NCBI GenBank assembly: GCA_001936135.1
Contig: CP012814.1
Coordinates: forward strand, 496,001-560,000
Length of the DNA stretch: 64,000 nucleotides
Reading direction: 5' to 3'
Source of the DNA: Saccharomycopsis fibuligera x Saccharomycopsis cf. fibuligera
Taxonomy: Eukaryota; Ascomycota; Saccharomycetes; Ascoideales; Saccharomycopsidaceae
The position numbers were made by a program, and so were the translations under genes. Shown piece after piece: positions 32,309 through 43,602 of this stretch; the stretch's first letter is position 1; the number at the start of each line of letters is the position of its first letter. The notes below the pieces were generated by a model. It made no database searches and was not told the DNA's origin. It was given only the letters and a program-made list of their open reading frames with translations.

Positions 32309-32763
32309 GTTGATTATGATGACAAATGATAAATAATATTAGTGAAGTGTGCTTTTATTGAAACGTGAAAAAGAAATGTCCTAAGTAATACAAGAGAAAA
32401 CTGAAAAGAGAGAAAATAAAAAAAAAAAAAAAAAAAAGATGTAGCAAACAAGCAAAACGGAAACATGAAATGATATAAACAAGAACAAAATGGGCAAAAA
32501 ATTGCAACCCAAAAAGGGTGAAATCTATCAAGAAGGAAGAAAGAAAGCCAAAGTGAAAAGGGCAGTGATGTTACTTTTTTTTTTATTTTTTTTTTTTTTT
32601 TTTTTTGTATAAAAATCAATAAAAAAGTTTTAAAACTCAAATCAATTCTCAACTAGAGCAAGACAAAATAGAAAAATCACGGAAAAGCAGCGTTTCTAAT
32701 TACAGCATAAAATATCCACAATGGGAATAGCTCTTTCTGACTCTTTTTCGATCATCCTCCAAA
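31120..32763. other. FLO8-GEF1 convergent intergenic region
   Basis: 1,644 bp with several long homopolymer tracts: T at 31590-31608, T at 32281-32307, A at 32418-32438 and T at 32588-32606. A 120-codon minus-strand frame at 31761-32123 has no recognised relatives and lies in 3' UTR territory, so it is not called. Confidence 0.45.
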
Positions 32764-35433
32764 TCACCATTTCCCCAACTGAAACCCCGACTCCACCAAT
32801 CTGACTACCTCATATTTGCTAATCCAGCCAACAAAATGACCCTCATGATTTGTGAATAGCATCATGTTGTAATTTAACTTATAAAAAAGATCCACTACTG
32901 TTACTATTGCCAAAGTTGCTTTAAACACTGGAACGGCATTACATGGCTCGATTAAATGAGATAATGATAATTTGTTTTGGCTATCTTGTGTCTCATCAGT
33001 ATCGCCATTTGTATTATTAATGACGTTATTGGCAGCCTTTTTATTGTTATTGGTATTGTCGCTATTATTGAGGAGATCCGCCTGCTGCTCGTCGTCATCA
33101 TCACCGTAATCATCATCATCATCATCATCAGAAACCTCAAAGTTTAAATCACTAACAGAAGAAGCAAAACTATTAGCTACGGTTATACCATGCAGAGAAA
33201 GTTTGGTGGAGCGTAGCGTTACTTTTTGCTGGTTATTGAAATTTGGAATCATTGCAAGTCTTGCTAGTTCTACTTGTAATTCATTTCTTGAGATCCAGCC
33301 CACAAGGTTTGGTCGGTGCTTGGATCTTAGCACAGGAAAGCCAATAACTGCGCTGCCATTTTGATCGCTTTGTAATCTATTTCCGTTATCAATGACATTT
33401 GCAAGATCATCTTCGTGCTCTATAGAGCCCAAAAAATTAAGAATGCCATCCACTGTTAGCTCCAATTCATTATCTTTTTCCTCCAAATACAACACATGGC
33501 ACCTGTCTCTGTTTTTCATATTTTGTAAGTTTTTTATAACAGTGTATGCTGGAATATCAGGGCATGCTCTCAAATCCTTCACATTATGGTCCAATGAACA
33601 AAACCCGCTAAATCTCAACCAAAGTTCATAAATGTTCTTCATAACTAGACTATCATTGACAAGTTTTGCCACAAGCACCGCAATCATGATGGGTAAGACA
33701 TAAGTTAACGCACCAGTAAGTTCAAACATAATAACCACAACAGAGACTGTCATTTTGGTTATACCAGCAAGAAAAGAAGCAGCGCCAACGACACCGTAGG
33801 CCCCCGTAGAGATGCAGCGTGCAGCAGCTACTGGATCTGAAGCAGCAGTTGCAGAAGCATTCAAAGTAGCCGAGCTAGTACCTGAAGATCCAGCGGTCTC
33901 GGCAAAAGCAGCACAGTTGCTAAAAAGGCGCCAATGTGGATGAGAAAGCTGGAGATGATCAATAATGAGACCTAAAGCACGACCGCAGCAAGCACCAATG
34001 GCAAGTGATGGCATAAGAATACCACTGGGAAGTAAAGTACCATAAGTATAGGCACTAAGAATGAAACCTTCAATAGCAGTGAATATAAGAAGCAAGAGTG
34101 GTTTAACAGGGAAGTTGTTTGAATCACTGCGTTGGCAAAGGCCACCGATTACTGAACCAGCACCGCTGCTGCCATCCTCGCAGTCTCTGAAAAGTCTGGT
34201 AATGAGGACCGAAAGGGATAGCCTGCCAAATACAAGTGGATAAACCAATATTGGGGTGATGGTTGCAATGGCAATAATCTCGAGCCTTTGCTGTCTTGCT
34301 GAAGTAAGATGAGTGGCTCTAAATTTGGCAAACCACAAATTAAGTTTGCTGAAAGCGAACCCATAAGCACCACCAGCAACCGCTAATAGCATAAACGGCA
34401 CAATTTCAACACTTTGCCAGTCCTTGTTGTTAGAAACCGTGAAGAGAACCATGTTACCGTTGGCGAACGGATGCAAACTCTGGAGCACGACCACTGCGAC
34501 TGTGGCACAAATGAATGCTTTCCACATAATGTTGTCGATACGTAAGTTAGAGTAACCTTGTTCAATAATGAAAAGGACACCGCCAATAGGAGCGTTGAAG
34601 GCAACAGCAATACCAGCGGCCACAGCAGCGGCTAGCAATTCGCGCTTCATGGCCTCGTTACCAACGCTGAAGCGTCTTGGAAATATCAGGCAAAGTACCG
34701 CCATTATACAACAGCTAACGTGGACTAAAGGTCCTTCTTTACCCACCCAGATTCCGGCACCCACCACAAGCACCAAACTAAACGTTTTGGCAATGAGAGT
34801 CTCTAGTGTTAAGAATTCATTAAATACTAGTCCAGACACAATGGCTTTGATTTCACTGATACCTGATTTGGCGGCATATGGCCAGCGGCTAGTGATGCAG
34901 TAAGCGCCAAAGGTAAGACCAATACTGGAGACAATATAAACAAGAAAGAACCACAAGTACTCTATAGCATTATTAGTGGCGTTCCAGTCATGCCATTTCA
35001 GGCACTGTTGACCCTCAACTGCTTCATCGAGGCAACAGGCGTTTTTGGACAAAAAGAAATTAGCAGCGCAATGGCCAACGCGAATATCATTGACCCAAAT
35101 GGCAGCACTGTCAATGAAGGCAACAACGCTACCGGTAGCGAGGGCGGCGAGGATAAGAACGAGCCATTTCTCACTGTGAAAAAGGGTTTTTTGAATATTA
35201 GCAGCAATCAGTGAGGTTGGCAAGCGGTCAAGTTTTTGAGCAGCAAAACGCTGCTGCTGATACTCATGGAGCCAGTCGATCTCTTGGAAAGAAGAATATG
35301 TCTTTTTGCGTTCTGGTGCTACGGAGATGGATGCGTTGGCAGCAGCATTTGTATTGGGACTGGGATTGTACTTGACAGTGTATTCCGTGTCGGACATTGT
35401 ATCTGTAGGGCCTTTGGACCAATTGTTAGTCAT
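32764..35433 (-). CDS. GEF1: ClC-family chloride transporter, Gef1 type
   Basis: 889 residues. A cytosolic N terminus is followed by the ClC membrane domain. It shows the fungal selectivity-filter signatures SGISEIK (about 190-196), GKEGPLVH (231-238; Glu233 is the gating glutamate) and PSGILMPSLAIG further on. The domain ends near GALTYVLPIMIAVLVAKLVNDS. Two CBS regions follow, separated by an Asp-rich run and Asn-rich linker; the last ends in GHFVGWISKYEVV. Yeast Gef1 is a Golgi/endosomal Cl-/H+ antiporter that supports copper loading of Fet3. A second Met at codon 13 is a possible start. The gene is longer than S. cerevisiae GEF1 (779) because of the linker. Confidence 0.93.
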   Translation of the reverse strand: MTNNWSKGPTDTMSDTEYTVKYNPSPNTNAAANASISVAPERKKTYSSFQEIDWLHEYQQQRFAAQKLDRLPTSLIAANIQKTLFHSEKWLVLILAALATGSVVAFIDSAAIWVNDIRVGHCAANFFLSKNACCLDEAVEGQQCLKWHDWNATNNAIEYLWFFLVYIVSSIGLTFGAYCITSRWPYAAKSGISEIKAIVSGLVFNEFLTLETLIAKTFSLVLVVGAGIWVGKEGPLVHVSCCIMAVLCLIFPRRFSVGNEAMKRELLAAAVAAGIAVAFNAPIGGVLFIIEQGYSNLRIDNIMWKAFICATVAVVVLQSLHPFANGNMVLFTVSNNKDWQSVEIVPFMLLAVAGGAYGFAFSKLNLWFAKFRATHLTSARQQRLEIIAIATITPILVYPLVFGRLSLSVLITRLFRDCEDGSSGAGSVIGGLCQRSDSNNFPVKPLLLLIFTAIEGFILSAYTYGTLLPSGILMPSLAIGACCGRALGLIIDHLQLSHPHWRLFSNCAAFAETAGSSGTSSATLNASATAASDPVAAARCISTGAYGVVGAASFLAGITKMTVSVVVIMFELTGALTYVLPIMIAVLVAKLVNDSLVMKNIYELWLRFSGFCSLDHNVKDLRACPDIPAYTVIKNLQNMKNRDRCHVLYLEEKDNELELTVDGILNFLGSIEHEDDLANVIDNGNRLQSDQNGSAVIGFPVLRSKHRPNLVGWISRNELQVELARLAMIPNFNNQQKVTLRSTKLSLHGITVANSFASSVSDLNFEVSDDDDDDDYGDDDDEQQADLLNNSDNTNNNKKAANNVINNTNGDTDETQDSQNKLSLSHLIEPCNAVPVFKATLAIVTVVDLFYKLNYNMMLFTNHEGHFVGWISKYEVVRLVESGFQLGKW

Positions 35434-35751
35434 TATCTTTAACCATCACTGACAGCGCCAGCATCACCGACCACCATCGTCATCGCCATTACCATTATCG
35501 TCACATTTGTTCCGTTCTCATCCTCGATATTTCTGGCGGTACTATTGCCGCTAATGTATTAAGGTCATGTGATTTACAGTCAAAGTCAAAAAAATAATTT
35601 TTTTCACATACAATATCGATTTACTATTTCTATATAAACGGTAGAAAATATAATCTTATAAACTTATCTATATAGTATATACAGTATAGTTCAGTTATTA
35701 TTATATAGGGGAGACTTATACAAGTGAAAACCCGTTAGTATTAGTTAGACT

Positions 35752-38347
35752 TTAGTGGATCTTTTGAAATATCAAGTAGTTGTCGACCTGGATTAATTCT
35801 CGTGTATCACTGGATGGAAGGATGAGGCTGTCCCGGCTCAATTCCTTATTTATATGTAACTTTTTCCATAATGCTTGTGCTACTTGACATTTAACCAAAA
35901 AGTGGTCCATTTGTTTGCTGATAGCATCTTCATATGATTGTTGTTTGTGTTTTTTACGTGATAAATCCTCAGAGCACCACTTACATTCCTCATCTTAGAA
36001 TTTGAACTTCTCGCGCACTTGTGCACTGCCGTTCCGGGACTTGAAGTCGAAGAAGGGTTGGAATAAACTTTCTTTTGGAATAAACTTTTTTTTCCGAAAA
36101 AGGTGCTCCGAGCTTTACTGCTTCTGTGGCTGTCAACGTGAAACACTGTGCTGGGTTCTGTGCCAGTATAGATTGCCCTTGGCCTTCGCCTCCGTCAACT
36201 GTATCGAGAACATCTCTCCACCAGAATTGAGTGTCAATATGTCCTGGTTTACGTTCGAGCTCATAGCGTACTTTAAAAAAGTGATCTAGAAGAAGTTGTA
36301 GCTTCGCTCTGAAGAGCTTCAAGTATGGGTCGCTTTTATCTAGAAACAAGTTTTGCGCAATTTGTGCTTTTCTATACGTGAGCTGTGCTTTGAGGTCTAT
36401 CATACCATAACCCCCTTTATGTCTATGTGTCTTGAGTGTCTCGAGGGAGAAATTCGTGGCGTTTAGACATTGTTTGAAAGCCATCTAGATTGCATTTATT
36501 TGTTTGTCAGTGAGATTTTGATGAATCTCCTTGTAGTAGAATTTTGAACGGATAAAAGTATTATAGGCCATGACTTGACTTGACGGCGGCAAGTGTTTGG
36601 TGTTGGAAATGTTAAACTTTGCGTACATTGTTTGTATCAGGTTTTTTGGCCATCCCTGGTTCAGAATTTTTAATCCCGAGATACGTTAGTTTATAGTCTT
36701 CCTTTACTTGCTGAATCGAAATGTCAAAAAGCTGCTTTTCAGTTTTTGCTATATCCGTGGCGTATGGGGAAATAAGTACTTCTGATTTATCATAGTTCAA
36801 ACTCCCTCCCGTAGTTAGTAAGCGATTATTGAGAATTATGCTTAGTATTCGTAGATTGGCATTGATAATGGCTATTGGTCTGTAATTTTTGATGTCAGTC
36901 TTATTTTTCCGAGGCTTTGGAATGATATTAAAAAGAACTATTCTATAATTGTAAGGAAGTGAGCCTGTTCTAAAAATAGTGTTGAATTCAGCTAAGAGGC
37001 GGCCTTTCAACTGTGGATATAGTTTGGAATAAAACTTGTACGGAAAACCATCAATTCCTGGCACCGAATTCTTATTGGACTCCTTGATGGCAATCAGGAG
37101 TTCTTCCTCAATTATTTTCTTATTCAAATTTATCTTTTCTGTATCCGATATGTGAATATTAGGAATGCTATCTTGCAAATATCTATCAATGACTTGGATA
37201 TCCTTCGTGCCTTTGGTACCATCATAGAGAGATGCATAGAACTCTGAGGCATGGTCTATGATCTCGTGTGTTTTTGTTAACTGGTTGCCGTCTTGATCAA
37301 TAAGTAATTCTATCTTTTTATTTTCTTGGAAGGGTTTAAAGATTTCGTTTATGTGATCATAGTAGTTGACAGTTTGAAGGTTTTTTTTCTCAGATTCCGG
37401 TATGCGTTTCTCAAGATGCTTTATCAGCTGCAAATGGTTTCGAATAAAAATGATTATTTCGCTTGTTGATGTGAGTGAGGCTGGGATATGAAGTTGTGAT
37501 ATACTGTGTAACATTTTATCGGTAAGTCTGAACCAAGCTGGGAGCTCAGTCAGGGGATGGACAAGTTTTAAAACAAGCGATTCATGGGAAGATCCCTTAA
37601 AATGGTTCTTCTGTAGCATCCAGAGACGGATTTTGTCGCTTCTGATCAATTCATTACTGACATAGAATCTATCTAGCCTTCTGTTGCTTTCTTCATGTCC
37701 GTTAGTAGCTCTGTTAGTGAAGGATTTTTTTTATGTTATGTAGGCTGCGTTGGCGGTAAACATCTGTCAAATTGTTATTGTCGATGAGTGGTCTCAATGA
37801 GTTTCGTAGTTTTTGGGTGTCTTTAGTATCTGGAGCAGTTTGGATACGGGTACCCATTTCTTGCATATCCACAACATTGTTAAAGTCACCCGCGACAATG
37901 ATATAGAGATGCGCGTTTGGATACTGTTTTGTAAAAGTTCTTCGATAATCTTCTAGTGCATTGCTAATGGTGTTTTGAGGAAACACTTGTGCTCTTTTTT
38001 TCTCACCGGTGGGATTATATATATTTATGATCCAGTAGTATATTTTTGGTGTTACTTCTATAAAAATGTCTGTTTTGTGCTTGGCTTTAGATGCCGGACA
38101 TAAAACATCAATTATATTTTTTTTTGAGTATTTTTATCTAATTTGTGATGAGAATACCTGTTCGTGGATTTGAAGCTTTGTTAGTGATGAATTGTTTGTC
38201 AGGATTTAAGTGGTGATAATTTTCACCTTTTCTGACTTCTTGCAAGAGTATGATATCATATTTTTTAAATATACTCGGGAGCGGATCGTTCTGTAAGGGA
38301 GTGTTTTGTATATTTTGTGTAAGTATTTTCAATTCAGGCATATTCAT
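35752..38347 (-). pseudogene. LINE ORF2 remnant (endonuclease-reverse transcriptase)
   Basis: It starts at the ATG 38347-38345. The first block (38347-38138) is an APE-type endonuclease N terminus (LTQNIQNTPL, DIILLQEVRKGE) that ends at a stop. A second block (37986-37714) has the endonuclease motif AGDFNN. A third (37649-36612) is reverse transcriptase (NSVPGIDGFPYKFY, NYRPIAIINANLRIL, IILNNRLL). There NNRLL runs directly into TTGGSLNYDKSE, so the palm segment with the expected Tyr-x-Asp-Asp catalytic motif is missing. After further shifts comes the C-terminal EECKWCSEDL ... HFLVKC motif. The stop is at 35752-35754. It is non-functional as it stands. Confidence 0.82.
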
Positions 38348-39130
38348 GAGAGTCCCGGGGAAGTTGAGAGCTGAGTCTCAGTCATGGGATCATCTTCGGT
38401 GGAATTCGGGAGATTTGTGATGGACTCATTGTCAATTGTGATTTTGCCATCAATGATTTTGTCATCATTGATGGAATCATTGACAGCGAGTAATCCATTG
38501 AGATTACTCTGGGGTTGATGAACTGGTGGGAGAGAAGCAGAACTCTCTAACTCAATAACATCTATGTCAATATCATCCTGGCTATCTGTTTTTGATTGTT
38601 AATGGTTTGGTCTGGTGTATTTGTGTTTCTAATTCTCAAACGTTTGCGGCCTTTAGGGTCACTGAGCTGCCATTGGTTTTCAGTGGAAATAGTTGGTTTC
38701 TTGGTTCTAGCAGTAATGGTGGTTGTGTGGGGTTTATTTGCAAAGGAGGTGTGTGTCCTGGTACTTATCTTGGGCCTGGATTAACATTTTGTTATAATAG
38801 CAAACAGAAGCTATATGATTCTCTTTCTTGCAAATCACACATCGAACCTCGGTACAAGAGTAACGAGTGTGAGAATTTGAACCACATGCCGTGCAATGTA
38901 AATGACGATTGATAAGACGTGTTTGGAGAATCTCAAAGTTGATTATCGGGACTGATTGATTTGAAGAAAGATATAAATATGCATAATATTTATCTACGTT
39001 TATTTCGGCAACTTGGGGATTTGGGTGGCTTCTCGGTTTGATCTCTTTTGTGAGGGAGAAGTATTCCTGTTTGATCTCAAGATCACGGAGCTTGTGGAAT
39101 AAAATTGCTTCGCAGAAACCTCTTGCAAAG
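38344..39130 (-). pseudogene. LINE ORF1 remnant (zinc-knuckle nucleic-acid-binding protein)
   Basis: Reading the minus strand, one frame (about 39110-38730) contains GFCEAILFHKLRDLEIKQEY and then two CX2CX4HX4C knuckles: CTACGSNSHTRYSC and CVICKKENHIASVC. It ends at an early stop, and the C-terminal part continues in other frames to a TGA at 38346-38344. That stop overlaps the ORF2 start in an ATGA arrangement. The 5' part is truncated or frameshifted. It is not expected to encode a working protein. Confidence 0.78.
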
Positions 39131-39575
39131 ATTTAATCTTGAGTTCCAAAAAGAGAACCCTCATGTCATGCATGTATCTATTATCATTATCTTAAATACA
39201 ACGATGAATAAATATTCAAGCGCTCGTATTTTATATAGCGTTCGATTTTTGTGAGGATATTCGCTACTATCAGTCCTCCTCATCAATGTGAATGATAAAG
39301 GCCATGTAAATATGCAAATATATATATTTCGGTGTGTTTATCCACTAGATACGAAAAATCAGTTCAATTTGCACAATCATCTTGATTTGACTACAAAAAA
39401 AGGTGCTGTTTTCTTTAAACGGCCTTTGGCTACAGTTGGCGATTGGCAGTGGCTGCTGCAAAATTATTTGCGAGCAGCTTGCAATCTTGTGAAGACGCTA
39501 TAGGATCTTCATTTCGGCAGTACACGTTGATCCTTGAGCTATGTTTCTCCCGTGTAGCAATGAAAATGGACAAGT

Positions 39576-39612
<37 letters not shown>

Positions 39613-41572
39613 CTTTGGAAAAAATCTCTGGAGAAGCTTCACTCTGAGAAGCTAGCATTCTTTCAGGGTTGCTCTTTTTGCATTATTTTGTAACTCACCA
39701 AATAGGACACATAAACGACCCAGATTTCCAACTGTACCTAAAAAAAAAAAAAAAAAGAAAAGCACACAACGTATCAATTTTTCCTTTATTCTTTCCAAGT
39801 TGCAGTAGTAGTGAATTAGTGCCTTTGTTGCTTTTTAATGCTCTTTACGCTTCTGCCGCATAGCAACGAAAGCAATGTAGAGATGAATATTCTTCTCACT
39901 AAATCATATAAAAACAACCTTTATAGGAATTTTGTGACAAAGTTTAATTACAAGGAAGCTGCTGGCTTAAGGTAAAAATAAACCAAATACAATTGAGAAA
40001 ACGAACCTGTCAATATCTATGAAAATCAGGTTATATTTTTAAAATGTCTTCAGTTTTGCTCACACACGTAAACATGCCCATTGGTATTTACATATTCGTA
40101 CAGACACAGCTTTCTGGGTACTCTGTTTGTAAAAACGAGAAATAAAAAATTTTCAGTGACTGTATTTAAATTAATCCAGTGCACATTTTCTTTCTTTTCT
40201 TTTTTTTCTTTTCTCTTGTTCATTCAAAAGCCTCATAGGTTGCTAATTGTTTATGCCTCATAAAACAAACTCATAAGTTTAAAAGAAAAAAGCGCATCAC
40301 TTTAGCAAAGTAAACTAATCAATGTTTTGAGATTATATCATGGACGGAATAGCCATGTGTTTAGTTGATACCCTTATTGGGAAAGATACAAATTTTTTCC
40401 CCTTCTTTGTCTACATGGTGTCTAAATGTGGTTGGAAAGTATCGGTAAAATTGCCAAACTGCACTCAAAGTCCGCCATGGGCGTTGTGCCCATACATACT
40501 CAAGTAGCATATTAAGCCCAGAGAGACCGCAGAAAACGCAGGGAATATCTGCCATTTTTTTACAGATAAAATTTTTAGAGGTGAACTAATTAGTTGGTTA
40601 AATTTACATTGGCTAAGGATATAGGTATCCGTAATTTGACTGCCTAAAGTAATTATAAAATATTTTCTCAAAAGTTACCGCATTGGTGACATCACAATAT
40701 TAGCAACATTCGCTAACTAATTGGGATAGGCGCTATCAATTAAATGGTTGCTGTCTGGGCACCCATAATTGGAGGGCGTGGAGCAAATGTAGTATTCCGG
40801 TGACCGAAACTGGTCCATTAACATGACTAAAGGCCAAATTGACCAATTTGATGCAGTACAGTAACAAATGCTTTTTTTTTCCCTCTGCTTCTGCTATTGT
40901 CTTGCAAACCGTAAGAGTAGAGTAGTAGTAGTAGTAGTAGTAGTAAATATCTGCGATTTCATAGCTGCTGCTGCTGCATCTCAGAGGAACGAATTCATAT
41001 CAACGAGTTCAAAGGAAAATGCAAAAGGTGCAAGCGCAAGTTAAAACCCATAACATAAATAAAATCTGCCAGGGTTATATCTTAGACGCTCTAAAACATA
41101 TTATTATTAGTGTAAATCAGTCAACTTCGCAAACTACGCAAATTGCGCAAATCACGTAACTACAAGCACAGTGCCTGATCTTCGGCAGTAGAGACATGGC
41201 AGAAAATACGTTACAGTTGCAGTAGCTATTGATATTGAAATTAGCACGGATATCCATTCCGCTGTGTTCATGATGACATCTAGCTGCAAAGACTAAGACT
41301 TTAGATCAAGCTCCTTTGATCTAGCGCAACAATTGCTACGGAGAATACCTGTCGAGAGAGCTACCTGCTTTAGGGTATAATGAGTGTATAATAAGCTGGA
41401 TAAATTAACGGTTTACAAAAAGACTAAAGACTAAAGACTACTCTGGAGTGACAATTGTCATATAAAGAGGCAGTTTTTGCAGGGATTGTTGGCCTTTTTA
41501 GAGGAGCTTAAACTTAAACTTTGCAACGGTTGCACGTGCGATTCCACCTCAAAGAATATTAATTTTAAAATT

Positions 41573-41605
<33 letters not shown>

Positions 41606-41998
41606 CCTTCTTTCTTTTTATCTCCTCGGATATCGGAACACAAAATCGGTGTCAAAGTTGGCTTTATTTTCGAAGTTTTGGGTTTTTGGAGGCGATTGTG
41701 CTGTTCTGCACTATCTGATTTTCTTTTTGTCCGCTTCTTTTCCTTTTTCTAAGCCTGGATCTGCACGATGTTGTAGAACTAGACTGTTAGACTGTTTCAG
41801 AAGCTTGAACTATGCTCCAGATCTAGTAACACCATAAGTAGTAATAATAATATTATCACTAAAAATTATAACATTAGCAATAATAAGAAAACGAACAAAG
41901 CAGTATGGGTTATAGACAGAAAACCGAAAATGTACTGCATAGTGGAAGAAGAATAAATTTTCACGGAAAAGAAGCCTAGTTTTTCAAATAGTCAGTCT

Positions 41999-42454
41999 AT
42001 GGTACAGGATAAGCTAGCTTGCAAGCACTGCCAGCGTTCTACCCAGCAAAAAGTCCCCTTCCTGGGACTCGTGGAAAATAATCTTGGTTTTATAGTGCCA
42101 CGGCACCGGCTTGCAATGCTTCATAAAAAGCATGGCAGCGTAAATCTGTTTGACCGCGTAAAAAGCTTACCTGATCATCACAATAGTGAGGATATCAATA
42201 CCGCACAAAACTACGGGTGCCAAGGACCGTCGTATTGCAATACGTTATATAGCAAAAACATAAAAAATTTGTGTATAGAAAAAAGCTCTATAAGAGGACT
42301 GTTTTCGCATTGGGTTTCTCCTTATTGGGAAAGTGCATGTGCTTATTTAATTCGATTTTTGTATGTGAGGAAACTTGTAAAGGTGCAGCTGCCGAGCTGG
42401 GGATATTCAGCAGATAAAAACTGCTCGGCAATTTTACCTCAAAATCTTAATTAG
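41999..42454 (+). CDS. Orphan open reading frame, doubtful
   Basis: 151 codons from an ATG, in the gene-poor interval. The product has several Cys residues (KLACKHCQRS near the start) and no low-complexity runs, which is unusual for chance frames in this AT-rich DNA. I recognise no family. No clear promoter or neighbour supports it. It could be a chance frame, a young gene or the residue of an inserted element. Confidence 0.2.
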   Translation: MVQDKLACKHCQRSTQQKVPFLGLVENNLGFIVPRHRLAMLHKKHGSVNLFDRVKSLPDHHNSEDINTAQNYGCQGPSYCNTLYSKNIKNLCIEKSSIRGLFSHWVSPYWESACAYLIRFLYVRKLVKVQLPSWGYSADKNCSAILPQNLN

Positions 42455-42540
42455 TGTTTGACAAGCAGATGTGGACCGACGTACGCGCGAAGACATGGAT
42501 AACTCTTTCGGATAACTATTATGGTGAGACTACAGCAGAA

Positions 42541-42620
42541 AAAAAAATAAAAAAATAAAAAAATAAAAAAATAAAAAAATAAAAAAATAAAAAAATAAAA
42601 AAATAAAAAAATAAAAAAAT
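42541..42620. repeat. Octanucleotide A7T array, 10 perfect units
   Basis: T residues recur at exactly 8-base spacing from 42548 to 42620, with only A between them, followed by about 15 more A. It is a perfect minisatellite with no interruptions. Confidence 0.95.
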
Positions 42621-43290
42621 AAAAAAAAAAAAAAAGATTGTCAGTAATCCTAATAAATTTAGCCCCGATGGACAACAGGGCCCCTCAGATCAGACACCTG
42701 CTGCAGTAAGGTTGGCACTGGGATTGGCACTAACGGTGCACCTTTTGCGCACTGTGGGTACTTTACAATAGCGTGTGTGATTCATTATTAGTTAATTAAC
42801 TGTTAATTTATGGAGTTAATGGAATGTGGCAGGCAACCCTTTCTCTGAGTTATGAATTCCCACATTCGGGGCCCCGTAATTTGTTACCTAATACACATTA
42901 GCAGAAAAAACATCCCCCCATACACCGCACGTCCTCGGAAAGTAAAAGGGTCTCGGAGAAGGTACCTGAAAAAAGTACAGCTGTGCCAGCTGTGCCAGCT
43001 GTACGTGGTTGTCGACAAAAGCGGGAACTGGAGAGCTTACCAGCGTACTTGCTACTGTTGCGGTGGTTGATACATCAAGGCTGCTGCTACTGGTGTGGTG
43101 CGGTGTGGAATTAAGTCTCTATTGAGTGTGTGTGTGTGTGGGAGTTTAAAAGAATTTCGCCTCGAAAAATTGGCCCTTTTTGACCTGCAGCAGAGTGCAT
43201 GGTTCGCATCTGTTGCTGTTTTCGAGGACAAGAAGCGTCGCAGTTTCTGTGCAGAGACACACTCACTTTAACTCAACAACAGGATATATT

Positions 43291-43334
<44 letters not shown>

Positions 43335-43602
43335 GGCAGCCACTAGCAGCGAGGACAGACGCCTGTCACTCATGGTGCCATCTGTTTTTCACTTGCCAAT
43401 ACCCAAACCGCAGTTCCTTTCTTCCTTCCTACCGCCACTACCTCTTCCAATTCAAAAGGCCATTCCGATGGAGAGCAACTTTTCTTTTTATAGCCGTTAA
43501 TACACTCACAAGACAATCATTATCACCGCCAACGCAGCTTCTCACTTGAGCTCAGTATCGCCATAGTAATTACCAGCACTCAATAACTGCTGAAACATAA
43601 AA

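Larger units (their letters stand above)
35598..39170 (-). mobile_element. Decayed L1-clade LINE (Zorro-like), near full length
   Basis: Minus-strand non-LTR retrotransposon. Its 3' end is a short A tail (T run at 35598-35604 on the plus strand) and its 5' end is near 39170; the exact 5' border is not resolved. In order it carries ORF1 with two CCHC zinc knuckles, then ORF2 with endonuclease, reverse transcriptase and a C-terminal Cys/His motif. Stops and frameshifts break both frames. The 3' tail (35605-35765) is repeated in the fragment at 59593-59780. It fills most of the space between GEF1 and the gene-poor interval. Domain order follows the L1/Zorro group known from Candida. Confidence 0.88.
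39171..43602. other. Gene-poor interval between LINE and ERC1-like gene
   Basis: 4.4 kb without a recognised gene. It holds a 32-T run (39580-39608 region), an A run at 39740-39755, a TAG/GTA trinucleotide tract (about 40917-40945), three 9-bp CGCAAANTN units (41128-41154), AGACTAA units (about 41421-41440), a T run at 41574-41605, the A7T array at 42541-42620, a 9-bp CAGCTGTGC repeat (42978-43004) and a TA tract (43288-43329). With the LINE, the host-gene-free stretch is about 8.2 kb. The last few hundred bases are the promoter of the 43603 gene. Confidence 0.5.

Noticed and set aside
42541-42640. Considered as a CRISPR-like or telomeric array
   Set aside because: It is a simple A7T minisatellite with no spacers; CRISPR arrays are not expected in yeast nuclear DNA.
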